From contig FZRB01000010.1 in the NCBI GenBank assembly GCA_900199595.1, positions 62,001-126,000 of the forward strand: DNA of 64,000 bases, given 5' to 3'. The notes beneath the pieces are model-generated. The model did not search any database. It was not told where the DNA came from and saw nothing but the letters and a program-made list of their open reading frames with translations. Shown one piece after another: positions 1-7,238 of this stretch. The translations under genes and the position numbers were made by a program. The first letter of the stretch is position 1; every line of letters begins with the position of its first letter. The stretch comes from Lachnospiraceae bacterium (lineage in GTDB: Bacteria > Bacillota > Clostridia > Lachnospirales > Lachnospiraceae).

Positions 1-701
1 TGATCTGTATTAACAAACATCTCATTTATATCGATATCTCCTGTTTCTACCAGAAGACTCATCTCATTATCCTGAAGGTTTTCCCTATAGGTCATAGCTG
101 TCTCATGAATAAGCTCGGCCACAGAAAACTTTGATATATGATAGTCCTTTTCCATACTTCCGGACCTCACATAATACAGCACCTGATTAACCAGCAACTC
201 TATTCTTCTTGTTTCTGCAAGAAGCTTCCTGATATCATCGGTATTTTTTGTATTATCCAGGAGAATAAGATTATGCAGTTTCAGACTGATTGCAGATAAT
301 GGCAGTTTGACTTCATGAAGCCACATTTCAATGTATTCAGAAAAATCCCTGTTATAGTTTTGATACAGTGCTACATTTTCTGCCATAGACTTATCTATCT
401 CATACAGAGCATCCACTATAAGCTGTCCCTCCAGGAATTCCGGTCTATCCAATGTTTCAAGCACCAGATAGGCTTTATCCATCTGCAACACATTTTCCTG
501 AAGTCCGTTATAGAATTTCTTCTTCCTGTTATAATCATATATAAATATGCTTATCCATGACACTAAAAAAAGACCGGTTATAAGTGCACTTGCAACCAGA
601 TTAACCTTAAATACCAGCAGAAGCCATATGATTATTACGCATATGACCGCTGCCAGTATGATTTCTACTATTTTGTCCTTAAGATAATTACTAATTGTCA
701 T
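1..701 (-). CDS. BceS/GraS-like intramembrane-sensing histidine kinase (3' end beyond window)
   Basis: Membrane sensor kinase of a two-component pair. Only the first ~233 residues are in view because the reading frame runs off the left edge without a stop. Translation starts at the ATG at 701-699, which overlaps the stop codon of the response regulator (ATGA), so the two are translationally coupled. Two hydrophobic segments (about residues 10-31 and 34-55) are separated by a very short loop, leaving almost no extracellular sensor. A dimerisation helix follows with the H-box WLHEVKLPLSA (His129). Such short two-helix kinases usually belong to the BceS/GraS group, which senses cell-envelope stress through a partner ABC transporter; no such transporter is visible here. 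The ATP-binding domain lies outside the window. Confidence 0.85.
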   Translation of the reverse strand, partial: MTISNYLKDKIVEIILAAVICVIIIWLLLVFKVNLVASALITGLFLVSWISIFIYDYNRKKKFYNGLQENVLQMDKAYLVLETLDRPEFLEGQLIVDALYEIDKSMAENVALYQNYNRDFSEYIEMWLHEVKLPLSAISLKLHNLILLDNTKNTDDIRKLLAETRRIELLVNQVLYYVRSGSMEKDYHISKFSVAELIHETAMTYRENLQDNEMSLLVETGDIDINEMFVNTD

Positions 702-1363
702 AGAAGAATATAGCCCTGTCCCTTACGTGTTTCGATTGCATTTGCGACTCCGGCTTCAGCCAGTTTTCCCCTGAGTCTGCTGATATTCACAGTAAGCGCG
801 TTGTCATTCAGATACTCGCTATTGTTCCAAAGATCTGTCATCAGCTCGTCGCGGCTGACAATCTGTCCTTTGTGGTTATAAAGAAATGAAAGTATCAGCA
901 TCTCATTTTTAGAAATCACTGTTTCAATTCCGTCCTTACCGATTATCATACTCCGCCTGAAATCTATTTTGACACTCCGATACTCTCCAATCTCTGTACT
1001 TCCACCAAGTCTTTTAAAGATATTTCCGATACGAAGCAGAAGCAGTGTCGGATTATAGGGTTTTGTGACATAGTCATCAGCTCCATAACCCATAGATATC
1101 AGCTCGTCCCGCTGGGCATCACTACTGGTAACCATTATCACCGGAACATCAGATTTCTGTCTTACCTCACGCAGGATGTCTTTACCGTTTTTATAAGGAA
1201 GATTGATATCCAGCAATACCATATCCGGTGAAGATTCAAGTATATCCTCAACCGTATTCTCAAAGTTTGTGATGGTTTCTGCCTTATATCCGGAAGTCCC
1301 CAAAAGTATCACAATCTCATCTCTGATATTTTCCTCATCTTCAAGTACTAGTATACGTTTCAT
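698..1363 (-). CDS. OmpR/PhoB-family response regulator, BceR-like
   Basis: DNA-binding response regulator, 221 residues. The receiver domain (about 1-118) has the acidic pair near residues 8-10, phospho-acceptor Asp52 in LLDINLP, and Lys101 in VTKPY. A winged-helix output domain follows (about 125-221) with the typical ending GQGYI. I place the start at the ATG at 1363, because GAGGA lies 7 bases upstream; an in-frame ATG at 1402 would add 13 residues (MEQCVCH...) unlike the family. It is the first gene of the pair with the overlapping kinase, behind its own promoter at 1408-1436. The pairing with a two-helix kinase suggests cell-envelope or peptide-antibiotic stress, but no target operon is visible. 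Confidence 0.92.
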   Translation of the reverse strand: MKRILVLEDEENIRDEIVILLGTSGYKAETITNFENTVEDILESSPDMVLLDINLPYKNGKDILREVRQKSDVPVIMVTSSDAQRDELISMGYGADDYVTKPYNPTLLLLRIGNIFKRLGGSTEIGEYRSVKIDFRRSMIIGKDGIETVISKNEMLILSFLYNHKGQIVSRDELMTDLWNNSEYLNDNALTVNISRLRGKLAEAGVANAIETRKGQGYILL

Positions 1364-1407
1364 TGTTTTATCCTCGGTTATATGACATACGCATTGCTCC
1401 ATTTTTT

Positions 1408-1436
1408 ATGATACCTTTTTTTTATGTGAGTGTCAA
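1408..1436 (-). promoter_or_regulatory. Promoter of the two-component pair with overlapping dyad
   Basis: On the minus strand TTGACA (1436-1431) and TATCAT (1413-1408) are separated by 17 bases, close to a sigma-A promoter. The -35 box sits inside an imperfect inverted repeat, AGTGTC...GACACT (1429-1453), so a bound regulator would cover the -35. Autoregulation by the response regulator is an inference. Confidence 0.6.
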
Positions 1437-1463
1437 AAGTACCTTTGGACACTTATGTCATTA

Positions 1464-3419
1464 TTAAAAATCTTCAATCAGGGTTTCCTCTACAAACTTG
1501 CGTCCCATGTCATGCCTTAATTTTCTATTCTCTACTGAATCAAATATGATTGAGAAATCATAATCCTCAGGATACAGCTCCTCAGCTCTCACATGAAGCT
1601 TTACCCGTTTATGATTGATCCATATCTTTTTCCCTGCAACCTGTACACGTAGAACCCCTTTTTCATTTGCAGGTTCACACACTATTCCGATCTTCTTATC
1701 CGGATAAACCATCACGCTGTCCCCAAGTTTATAATCAACATCAATTTTAGCCTTTTTCTTTGGCTTCTTTATTTTCGTAATTCTTTCAGACGGTTCTTTT
1801 TTCCTTTTAGTTTTTTTATCATCAGTACTCTGGAACTTGTAGCCATCAACAGCAGCTTTTCCATAGGCCGCTTCAACTGCGGTACCTAACATTTCCTTTG
1901 ACATTCCCAGTCTGTCCGCTATGTAGAAAGCACAGCTTTCCCCGGCCTCTCCGATCACCATCTTATAAGTCGGCATCAGGGTTTCTCTGTCAAATGTCAT
2001 CCTTGCATTTACTATATGCTCTGTTTCTGAAGCATATTCTTTTACTTCCGGATAATGCGTAGTAACAAGGAAGTTAGCGCCACTCTTTCTCAGTTCCTCA
2101 AGTATCGCTACAGCAATACCCATTCCTTCGGTAGGATCTGTTCCTGAACCCAGCTCATCCATTATGACAAAGCTGTCCTTATTCACTCTCTCCAGGATTC
2201 CCAGAACATTTTTGATATGAGCCGAGAAGGTTGATAAGTTTTCTGACAGATTCTGTCCATCTCCTATATCACACAGGTAGTTGCTGTTCATGCAGATATC
2301 AGCTTCCTTACAGGTAACATGAAGACCACACTGGGCCATATAACTATTCAGCATCACTGTCTTTATCGCCACAGTTTTTCCACCGGTATTCGGACCGGTG
2401 ATTACGATACCACTGATTCTGTTTTCATTTGTTTCATTATATTCAGTTTCTTTATCAAGCTCCGTATCTCCCAGAGAAAAATCCAGCGGAACATTTACCG
2501 TTTTGTCCATCAGTGGATGTCTGGCTTCCTTTAAGATTATTCGTCTTTCAAGATTGATCTTAGGTTCTACGCAGTCAAGATCTATACTAAGCTTTCCTTT
2601 TGAGAATATATAGTCCAGTTTCTCGATCATTCTCATATCTTCTTCAAGAATCTCCACTGCATCCGAAACCATGGCAGTTAGAGTATAAAGTATCTTATAT
2701 ACTTCATTTTCCTCATCTATTTTCAGGAGTTCCAGCTCCTCGAAATATCTGCTGACTCCAACCGGTTCAACAAAGAGAGTATTACCGGTAGCTGACTTAT
2801 CAATCACACTTCCGGGAATCTTAAACTTATACTCCTTCTTTACCGGAACGCAAACCCTGCCGCTTCTAAGTGCATAAAAGCTATCAGCCATACAGTCCTT
2901 ATTACTTCTGATAATCTGCTCCGCTTTCTGCTTCATCTTATCCTCAGCCTGAACCATATTTGTTCTGATATCAAAAAGCTCTTTCGTAGCTCTATCATCA
3001 ACTGCCTCATTTCTTATCTGTCTGTTAATCTCATCCCGCAGATAATCAAGGCTGTCCAGGTTCTCATCATAATAAGCCAGTGGATTCCCATACTGCTTAC
3101 CTCTTGATAAGTAGTGTGCCAGGCGTTCAACCACAGCAAGAACAGTTTCAACCCGTTCCAGCTGATAAGGTGTCAGGCAGTCGCCCCTCTGGGCAACTGT
3201 GAGAACCTCTTTCATTTCATTTACATTCTGAACCGGGGGAGCCCCCAGCTTCTCAATCATGTCACGACTGTCACTTGTATCCCGAAGCTGCTTTCTCAGT
3301 TCCTTTTCATCCAAGATAACTGATGCCTCTTCTATAAGTGACTTGGCATAATCTGTAGCTGCAAGCTCTGCCCATCTTTCTTTTATTTTGTTAAATTCTA
3401 TCTGTATTTCTGTATTCAT
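1464..3419 (-). CDS. MutS2-like ATPase lacking the Smr nuclease domain
   Basis: MutS-family ATPase, 651 residues. The helical core/clamp region (about 1-290) is followed by the ATPase: Walker A GPNTGGKT (342-349), the NLSTFSAH segment (about 394-401), Walker B VIMDELGSGTDP (Asp421-Glu422) and the TTHYPE His switch. MutS2 proteins are typically ~780 residues and end in a Smr endonuclease domain. Here the C-terminus is a Lys-rich linker and a small beta-type segment (GDSVMVYPDKKIGIV) with no Smr motif. Known MutS2 proteins act on recombination intermediates or collided ribosomes; which, if either, applies here is unknown. The methyltransferase gene lies 3 bases upstream, probably in the same transcript. 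Confidence 0.85.
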   Translation of the reverse strand: MNTEIQIEFNKIKERWAELAATDYAKSLIEEASVILDEKELRKQLRDTSDSRDMIEKLGAPPVQNVNEMKEVLTVAQRGDCLTPYQLERVETVLAVVERLAHYLSRGKQYGNPLAYYDENLDSLDYLRDEINRQIRNEAVDDRATKELFDIRTNMVQAEDKMKQKAEQIIRSNKDCMADSFYALRSGRVCVPVKKEYKFKIPGSVIDKSATGNTLFVEPVGVSRYFEELELLKIDEENEVYKILYTLTAMVSDAVEILEEDMRMIEKLDYIFSKGKLSIDLDCVEPKINLERRIILKEARHPLMDKTVNVPLDFSLGDTELDKETEYNETNENRISGIVITGPNTGGKTVAIKTVMLNSYMAQCGLHVTCKEADICMNSNYLCDIGDGQNLSENLSTFSAHIKNVLGILERVNKDSFVIMDELGSGTDPTEGMGIAVAILEELRKSGANFLVTTHYPEVKEYASETEHIVNARMTFDRETLMPTYKMVIGEAGESCAFYIADRLGMSKEMLGTAVEAAYGKAAVDGYKFQSTDDKKTKRKKEPSERITKIKKPKKKAKIDVDYKLGDSVMVYPDKKIGIVCEPANEKGVLRVQVAGKKIWINHKRVKLHVRAEELYPEDYDFSIIFDSVENRKLRHDMGRKFVEETLIEDF

Positions 3420-3422
3420 TTT

Positions 3423-4169
3423 TTATTTTCTCCGTATCACAAGTCCTACGAAAGAGAGATAATTTCTGAGTCCTCTTTCAAAGAACTGTTTATCCTTTAC
3501 TCCATATTCATGACCGGACTCAAACCAGTCGTTCCATGCCGCATCAAAACAATCCATATCAAAATCCATTACAACTTCATAACCCTTATTTTCTCCAAGG
3601 ATTTTAAGCCACTGTTCTCTTGTATGGAAAAGATTTATTTCACTTTCATCACCTTCAAACCACTCAAGCAAGAGTTCCGGAATCGGTCCCTCTATCTCCT
3701 TCTTAAGACTCGGCATTGCAATGATAGCAACCCCATCCTTCTTGATGTATGGCAGGATCTTATCCTGGAAATAACCCTTTTGATTTGCAAAATAATGAAA
3801 TGCATCTATACTCACTATTGCATCAAAATAATCCTCGGCAAAGGGCATTTCGTTTGCATCAACCTTCATAGGAATTACTCTGTCAGAAACTCCCCACTTC
3901 TCGAAAGCTTTAGCATTCTCAGTAGGTGATATCCATAACTCAGCAGCAAATACATCTACCTTCGCTTCCTTTGCCATAAATATACTTGTTATTCCACGTC
4001 CTGCTCCAAGATCAAGAACTCGTCCGCCTTCTTTAAGTGGATACTTAGTCAGCATTTCATCCAGTAATTGCAGACTGTTAGGTCCCATCAGATAATCCGC
4101 ATTAAAGAACTCCCTATAGTTTTCACATCTCATATTTTTACTCATACTGTTATTCATTTCCTTACTCAT
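3423..4169 (-). CDS. Class I SAM-dependent methyltransferase
   Basis: Predicted methyltransferase of 248 residues with a Rossmann fold. The SAM-binding motif I is VLDLGAGRG (51-59), motif II is the acidic FAAELW, and motif IV is DAIVSIDAFHYF. The overall pattern (FNADYLMGPN near the start, a Trp-rich C-terminus) resembles small-molecule methyltransferases of the UbiE/cyclopropane-synthase superfamily; the substrate cannot be read from the sequence. The ATG at 4169 has a perfect AAGGAGG 7 bases upstream, which fixes the start. It is 3 bases upstream of the MutS2-like gene and the first gene of that unit. Confidence 0.85.
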   Translation of the reverse strand: MSKEMNNSMSKNMRCENYREFFNADYLMGPNSLQLLDEMLTKYPLKEGGRVLDLGAGRGITSIFMAKEAKVDVFAAELWISPTENAKAFEKWGVSDRVIPMKVDANEMPFAEDYFDAIVSIDAFHYFANQKGYFQDKILPYIKKDGVAIIAMPSLKKEIEGPIPELLLEWFEGDESEINLFHTREQWLKILGENKGYEVVMDFDMDCFDAAWNDWFESGHEYGVKDKQFFERGLRNYLSFVGLVIRRK

Positions 4170-4265
4170 TTTGTTATCCTCCTTATTTCAAATCATTTTT
4201 TCGAATCGATAATTTACCCCTGACATCGATTAAGAATACCTACTCGATGATGCAGGCTCGCCAAG

Positions 4266-4291
4266 CTGAATTTCAACAAGCTTAAATTCAG
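4266..4291 (-). other. AT-rich hairpin in the leader of the methyltransferase gene
   Basis: CTGAATTT and AAATTCAG form an 8-base-pair stem on either side of a 10-base loop. It lies between the terminator at 4317-4351 and the methyltransferase start. I see no match to a known leader element. Confidence 0.3.
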
Positions 4292-4310
4292 TTTGACTCA
4301 CCCCTCACAC

Positions 4311-4351
4311 ACAAAAAGACCATGATAGTCACGCGAGTGATATCATGGTCT
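4311..4351 (-). terminator. Intrinsic terminator
   Basis: On the minus strand AGACCATGAT (4351-4342) pairs with ATCATGGTCT (4326-4317), with a further 4-bp inner stem capped by a small loop, followed by TTTTT and a T/G-rich tail. It probably stops transcripts coming from the candidate RNA and histidine phosphatase before the methyltransferase gene. Confidence 0.7.
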
Positions 4352-4439
4352 CATTTCACTTATACTATACAGAGATTTAGGTAATCTATAGCCATTCAGT
4401 CTAAACCAAAAAACTACATGAACCAAACCTCATAAAGAC

Positions 4440-4655
4440 ATAATAAAAACGAGGTATATATCTACCGAATACATTTTCGGCATCCAAGATATTAAGCGTA
4501 GCAAAAATAAGCCAGCGACTCACGTCACTAACCCGAAGGTAAATCTCGACTCATTAATCGAATCAAACCTTGCATATTAAATTGCAATGGTTACATAACC
4601 ACGCTTAACATAAATTGTCCTCGTTTAATAATATTCTGTAACAGTTATTGTCACT
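4440..4655 (-). ncRNA. Candidate structured non-coding RNA (family not assigned)
   Basis: This gene-free stretch folds by eye into a closed multi-branch structure on the minus strand. The outer stem is AAACGAGG (4626-4619) with CCTCGTTT (4454-4447), followed at once by a T-run. Inside it, GTTAAGCGT (4609-4601) pairs with ACGCTTAAT (4499-4491). Within that are successive hairpins: GGTT/AACC, TTGCA/TGCAA, GATTC/GAGTC, ACC-TTCG-GGT with a UUCG tetraloop, and GTGAC-GTGA-GTCGC with a GNRA-type tetraloop. A hairpin CCGAA/TTCGG (4480-4465) sits between the two long stems. A promoter lies directly upstream. Nothing here encodes a plausible protein. Size and density resemble compact Firmicute RNAs such as the raiA class, but I cannot assign it. 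Precise ends are uncertain; transcription may continue to the terminator at 4317. Confidence 0.6.
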
Positions 4656-4661
4656 GTTCAG

Positions 4662-4690
4662 AAGTTATCACATATATAAATTCCTGTCAA
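4662..4690 (-). promoter_or_regulatory. Promoter of the candidate RNA
   Basis: Minus strand TTGACA (4690-4685), 17-base spacer, TAACTT (4667-4662). The -35 box is perfect and the -10 weak. It places transcription initiation near 4655, just upstream of the outer stem of the candidate RNA. Confidence 0.5.
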
Positions 4691-4696
4691 CAGGAA
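4681..4696 (-). terminator. Weak terminator-like hairpin after the histidine phosphatase gene
   Basis: TTCCTG and CAGGAA form a 6-base-pair stem with a 4-base loop, followed on the minus strand by TTTATATATG. It lies just after the stop codon at 4710 and overlaps the -35 box of the candidate RNA promoter. Confidence 0.4.
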
Positions 4697-4709
4697 AAAT
4701 CCATTTCTC

Positions 4710-5315
4710 CTATATATATGACATATCATTAATATGCCTTACCCGATGTTTTCCATCATCACTGATTATCATATGGGATACACCTCCAGCAGGACCATGA
4801 ATATCCACTTCATAATATGATTCAACCGGAAGTCCTATATACATAGCATTCCAGATACTCAAAAGATCACCATGAGACACTATGATAATATTTTCTTCAT
4901 TACTTTCAATCACTTCATCATAAAAAGGCTTGAGACGATTCCACGCATCCCTCCGGCTTTCTCCATCAGAGAACAACCTGTCATCGACTGTATTCTCCGG
5001 ATATTCTATATTTTCACGAAGCCACTGAACTGACTTCCCACAACATTTCCCAAGATTTCTTTCTCTAAGTTCCTGTCTTAATATAGGTTCTACACCCAAA
5101 TACTTCGTGATTGCTTCTGCTGTCTGTTTAGCACGCTTCAAATCAGAAGAATATACAACTACATCTTTACCATCAAGATCCTCACTCAGCTTTTTTCCTA
5201 TGTGATCTGCTTGTATTCTTCCGAGTTCAGTCAAATCCCAATCCGTCCAGGAACCAACCATCCCATTCGTATGGTGAACTGACTGCGTATGTTGAACTGT
5301 AATAATTTTCTTCAT
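4710..5315 (-). CDS. Histidine phosphatase family protein (phosphoglycerate mutase-like)
   Basis: Branch-1 histidine phosphatase fold, about 201 residues. The catalytic His9 lies in VQHTQS, where most members have RHG; the Arg and Gly are replaced while His is kept. Other expected residues are present: Arg61 in SSDLKRAKQT, the acidic ELRERNLG, and the second His148 in IVSHGD. The substrate is unknown; related proteins dephosphorylate small phosphorylated metabolites. I chose the ATG at 5315 because AAGGAG ends 8 bases before it; a GTG at 5324 overlaps that site. The RBS overlaps the stop codon of the upstream EFR1 gene, so the two are co-transcribed and probably coupled. Confidence 0.85.
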   Translation of the reverse strand: MKKIITVQHTQSVHHTNGMVGSWTDWDLTELGRIQADHIGKKLSEDLDGKDVVVYSSDLKRAKQTAEAITKYLGVEPILRQELRERNLGKCCGKSVQWLRENIEYPENTVDDRLFSDGESRRDAWNRLKPFYDEVIESNEENIIIVSHGDLLSIWNAMYIGLPVESYYEVDIHGPAGGVSHMIISDDGKHRVRHINDMSYI

Positions 5316-5327
5316 CCATATCACTCC

Positions 5328-6089
5328 TTACAAGTATTTCTCAATCTCACACTGTTCTACAACTTTTTTCCCAAGAAGAGTGATTGCCTCTTTTGGACAT
5401 TTGTTTATACACCGGTAACACATTGTACAACGATTGCCTGAAACTGCTTTTTTATCAACTATGGTTATATTATTCATAGGACAGAGTTTCTCACATTTTC
5501 CGCAGCCGACACATTTTTCATTATCAACCTTTAGCTTTGAAGTGTACTCCCTGGTCTTATGACCAAAGTATGCTCTCTGCCCCCAAAAACCAGCCAGCCT
5601 ATACAACAGTCCTATGCCTTCCTTCGTAGGGTGTCCTTCTTTCATTTGTCGGACAGATTCCTTTATCTTCTGCTGTGCTAGTTTTACAAGTTCTTTATTC
5701 TTTTCTAAAGGGCGCTTCAATGCTTTCTCATCTGCAATACTGTCCGGCATTTTTAGATGGAGTCCACCTATCACTTCTGCACCATAACTCTCAAGAAGTC
5801 GACCGAGCATTCCCGATCCATCCCCACTGAAAAGGCCCATCGTAGCTATCACAAATACTTTCTTGTTCTTCCACAACTCCCTGTTGTCACTAGCGAAATC
5901 TCTCACAATTTTCGGAACAGTACTAAACTGAACAGGATAAGCAAATACTATCAAATCCGCCCCTTTAACAGACTCAAAAACATCATCATCTTCAATAGAA
6001 AAGACTCTAGAATCTTTATCATATTCCCGACAGAACAGTTCTGTAGCATATCGGGAATTACCCGTTCCACTAAAATAAATACCAATCAT
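5328..6089 (-). CDS. EFR1-family flavodoxin/ferredoxin fusion protein
   Basis: Cytoplasmic electron-transfer protein of 253 residues. The N-terminal flavodoxin-like domain (about 1-150) starts with the FMN phosphate loop YFSGTGNSRY. The C-terminal domain carries two [4Fe-4S] ferredoxin motifs: Cys193/196/199/203 (CVGCGKCEKLCP) and Cys221/224/227/231 (CTMCYRCINKCP). Such proteins are common in Clostridia and are thought to shuttle electrons between flavin and iron-sulphur partners; the physiological partner is unknown. GAGGGGA lies before the ATG at 6089. The histidine phosphatase gene follows after 3 bases or fewer, and a terminator-like hairpin separates it from the XRE gene upstream. Confidence 0.92.
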   Translation of the reverse strand: MIGIYFSGTGNSRYATELFCREYDKDSRVFSIEDDDVFESVKGADLIVFAYPVQFSTVPKIVRDFASDNRELWKNKKVFVIATMGLFSGDGSGMLGRLLESYGAEVIGGLHLKMPDSIADEKALKRPLEKNKELVKLAQQKIKESVRQMKEGHPTKEGIGLLYRLAGFWGQRAYFGHKTREYTSKLKVDNEKCVGCGKCEKLCPMNNITIVDKKAVSGNRCTMCYRCINKCPKEAITLLGKKVVEQCEIEKYL

Positions 6090-6105
6090 TTATTTCCCCT
6101 CTGCT

Positions 6106-6123
6106 AAAAAGGTGCCTGGCACC
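6106..6123 (-). terminator. Intrinsic terminator after the XRE gene
   Basis: GGTGC...GCACC forms a short GC-rich stem (6111-6123) followed on the minus strand by TTTTT. It lies directly after the stop codon at 6132, ending the MFS-XRE unit. Confidence 0.65.
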
Positions 6124-6131
6124 AATTTTTA

Positions 6132-7238
6132 TTACTTAACGTTCTCCCAATACTTCATTAATTTATTGTAAGCCTTCTTATTTATACCTGGAGTATTAAA
6201 GAACTGATTCTTTAGTGTAGAATCAATTCCCTCCATAGCCTTTTCTCCTATGCTATCTATTGCAATAAATGATTTCTGATATGCATAGTAAAATCTAAAG
6301 TCTTTAGCCGCATCGTTTGAGCCGCTTTTTTCATCAAAGCTTCTGGCTTTTGCAATTGATATATTTACATTTTCCTTCATCGCTTCATCATCATTCAGGC
6401 AGGCATACAGATAAGCCTTTAACATATGATAAGTTGCTTCCATCTTTGTATAATACCCTACTCTATCAAAACTGAGCTTTTCTATTATATCCAGAATTGC
6501 ATCAGTAAGCGCCAGAGCTGAATTAATATTTTTCTTGCCGCCGGTTAAAGCGAGGGAAAAAATCATTGGTGTTGATGAATTAAACATATTGGCAAGTGCA
6601 TTTATCATTCCAAGAGTGCTATAATTTAGAGATTCTTTTATATCATCATTCTGAAGGTACACCAGAGCTAAAACACTGTTATTAATCCCGCCAAAATTAA
6701 TCTCTTTAAATCTTTTCAAAGCTTCCTTTTCATCAACAATTATATAATTCGTAGCAATTGTCGAATCAATAGTATAAATATTTATCTCCGAATTTGTATT
6801 CTGAGATATATAATTCTTTGATTCCTCCAGAAGCTTAATTGCCATCTTAGCCATTTCAACATCCTGATGTTCCCATGCATAGGCGTTATACATCATTCCT
6901 GATGTGAAGAGGATTCCAAAATCATGAGGATACCTGGTTATTGCATCTTTTGAAACTGCGATGGCTTCTTCATACTTACGTTCAACAGTAAGGGTATTAA
7001 TTCTGTCCACTATATCAGAAACACGTTTGGATGACATATCATATCCAATCAGTACATCAACTGATACATCAAAGAAGTCCGCCAGGATTCCCAGCATAAC
7101 TATATCCGGAGTATTGTTCCCGTTTTCCCATTTAGACACTGCTCCGACAGTTACACCCAGAGCCTCAGCCAGCTTTTCCTGAGTGAGGCCCCTCTCTTTT
7201 CTAAAGTTTTTAATATTATCATGCAACTTTAACTTCAT
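6132..7238 (-). CDS. XRE-family regulator with a large helical C-terminal domain
   Basis: Helix-turn-helix regulator of 368 residues. The HTH_3 domain spans about residues 8-62 (GLTQEKLAEALGVTVGAVSKWE). The remaining 300 residues are helical and probably a TPR-like sensor region (repeated A/Y/L-rich helices such as ALVYLQNDDIKESLNYS). No enzyme motif is visible. The ATG at 7238 has AAGGGA upstream and lies inside the end of the MFS gene (20-base overlap), so the pair is co-transcribed, with the transporter first. The regulator probably controls its own transporter operon; the inducer is unknown. Confidence 0.85.
   Translation of the reverse strand: MKLKLHDNIKNFRKERGLTQEKLAEALGVTVGAVSKWENGNNTPDIVMLGILADFFDVSVDVLIGYDMSSKRVSDIVDRINTLTVERKYEEAIAVSKDAITRYPHDFGILFTSGMMYNAYAWEHQDVEMAKMAIKLLEESKNYISQNTNSEINIYTIDSTIATNYIIVDEKEALKRFKEINFGGINNSVLALVYLQNDDIKESLNYSTLGMINALANMFNSSTPMIFSLALTGGKKNINSALALTDAILDIIEKLSFDRVGYYTKMEATYHMLKAYLYACLNDDEAMKENVNISIAKARSFDEKSGSNDAAKDFRFYYAYQKSFIAIDSIGEKAMEGIDSTLKNQFFNTPGINKKAYNKLMKYWENVK

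Noticed and set aside
1429-1453. Hairpin after the MutS2-like gene as an intrinsic terminator
   Set aside because: On the minus strand the stem is followed by an A-run, not a T-run. It is better read as a dyad over the -35 box.
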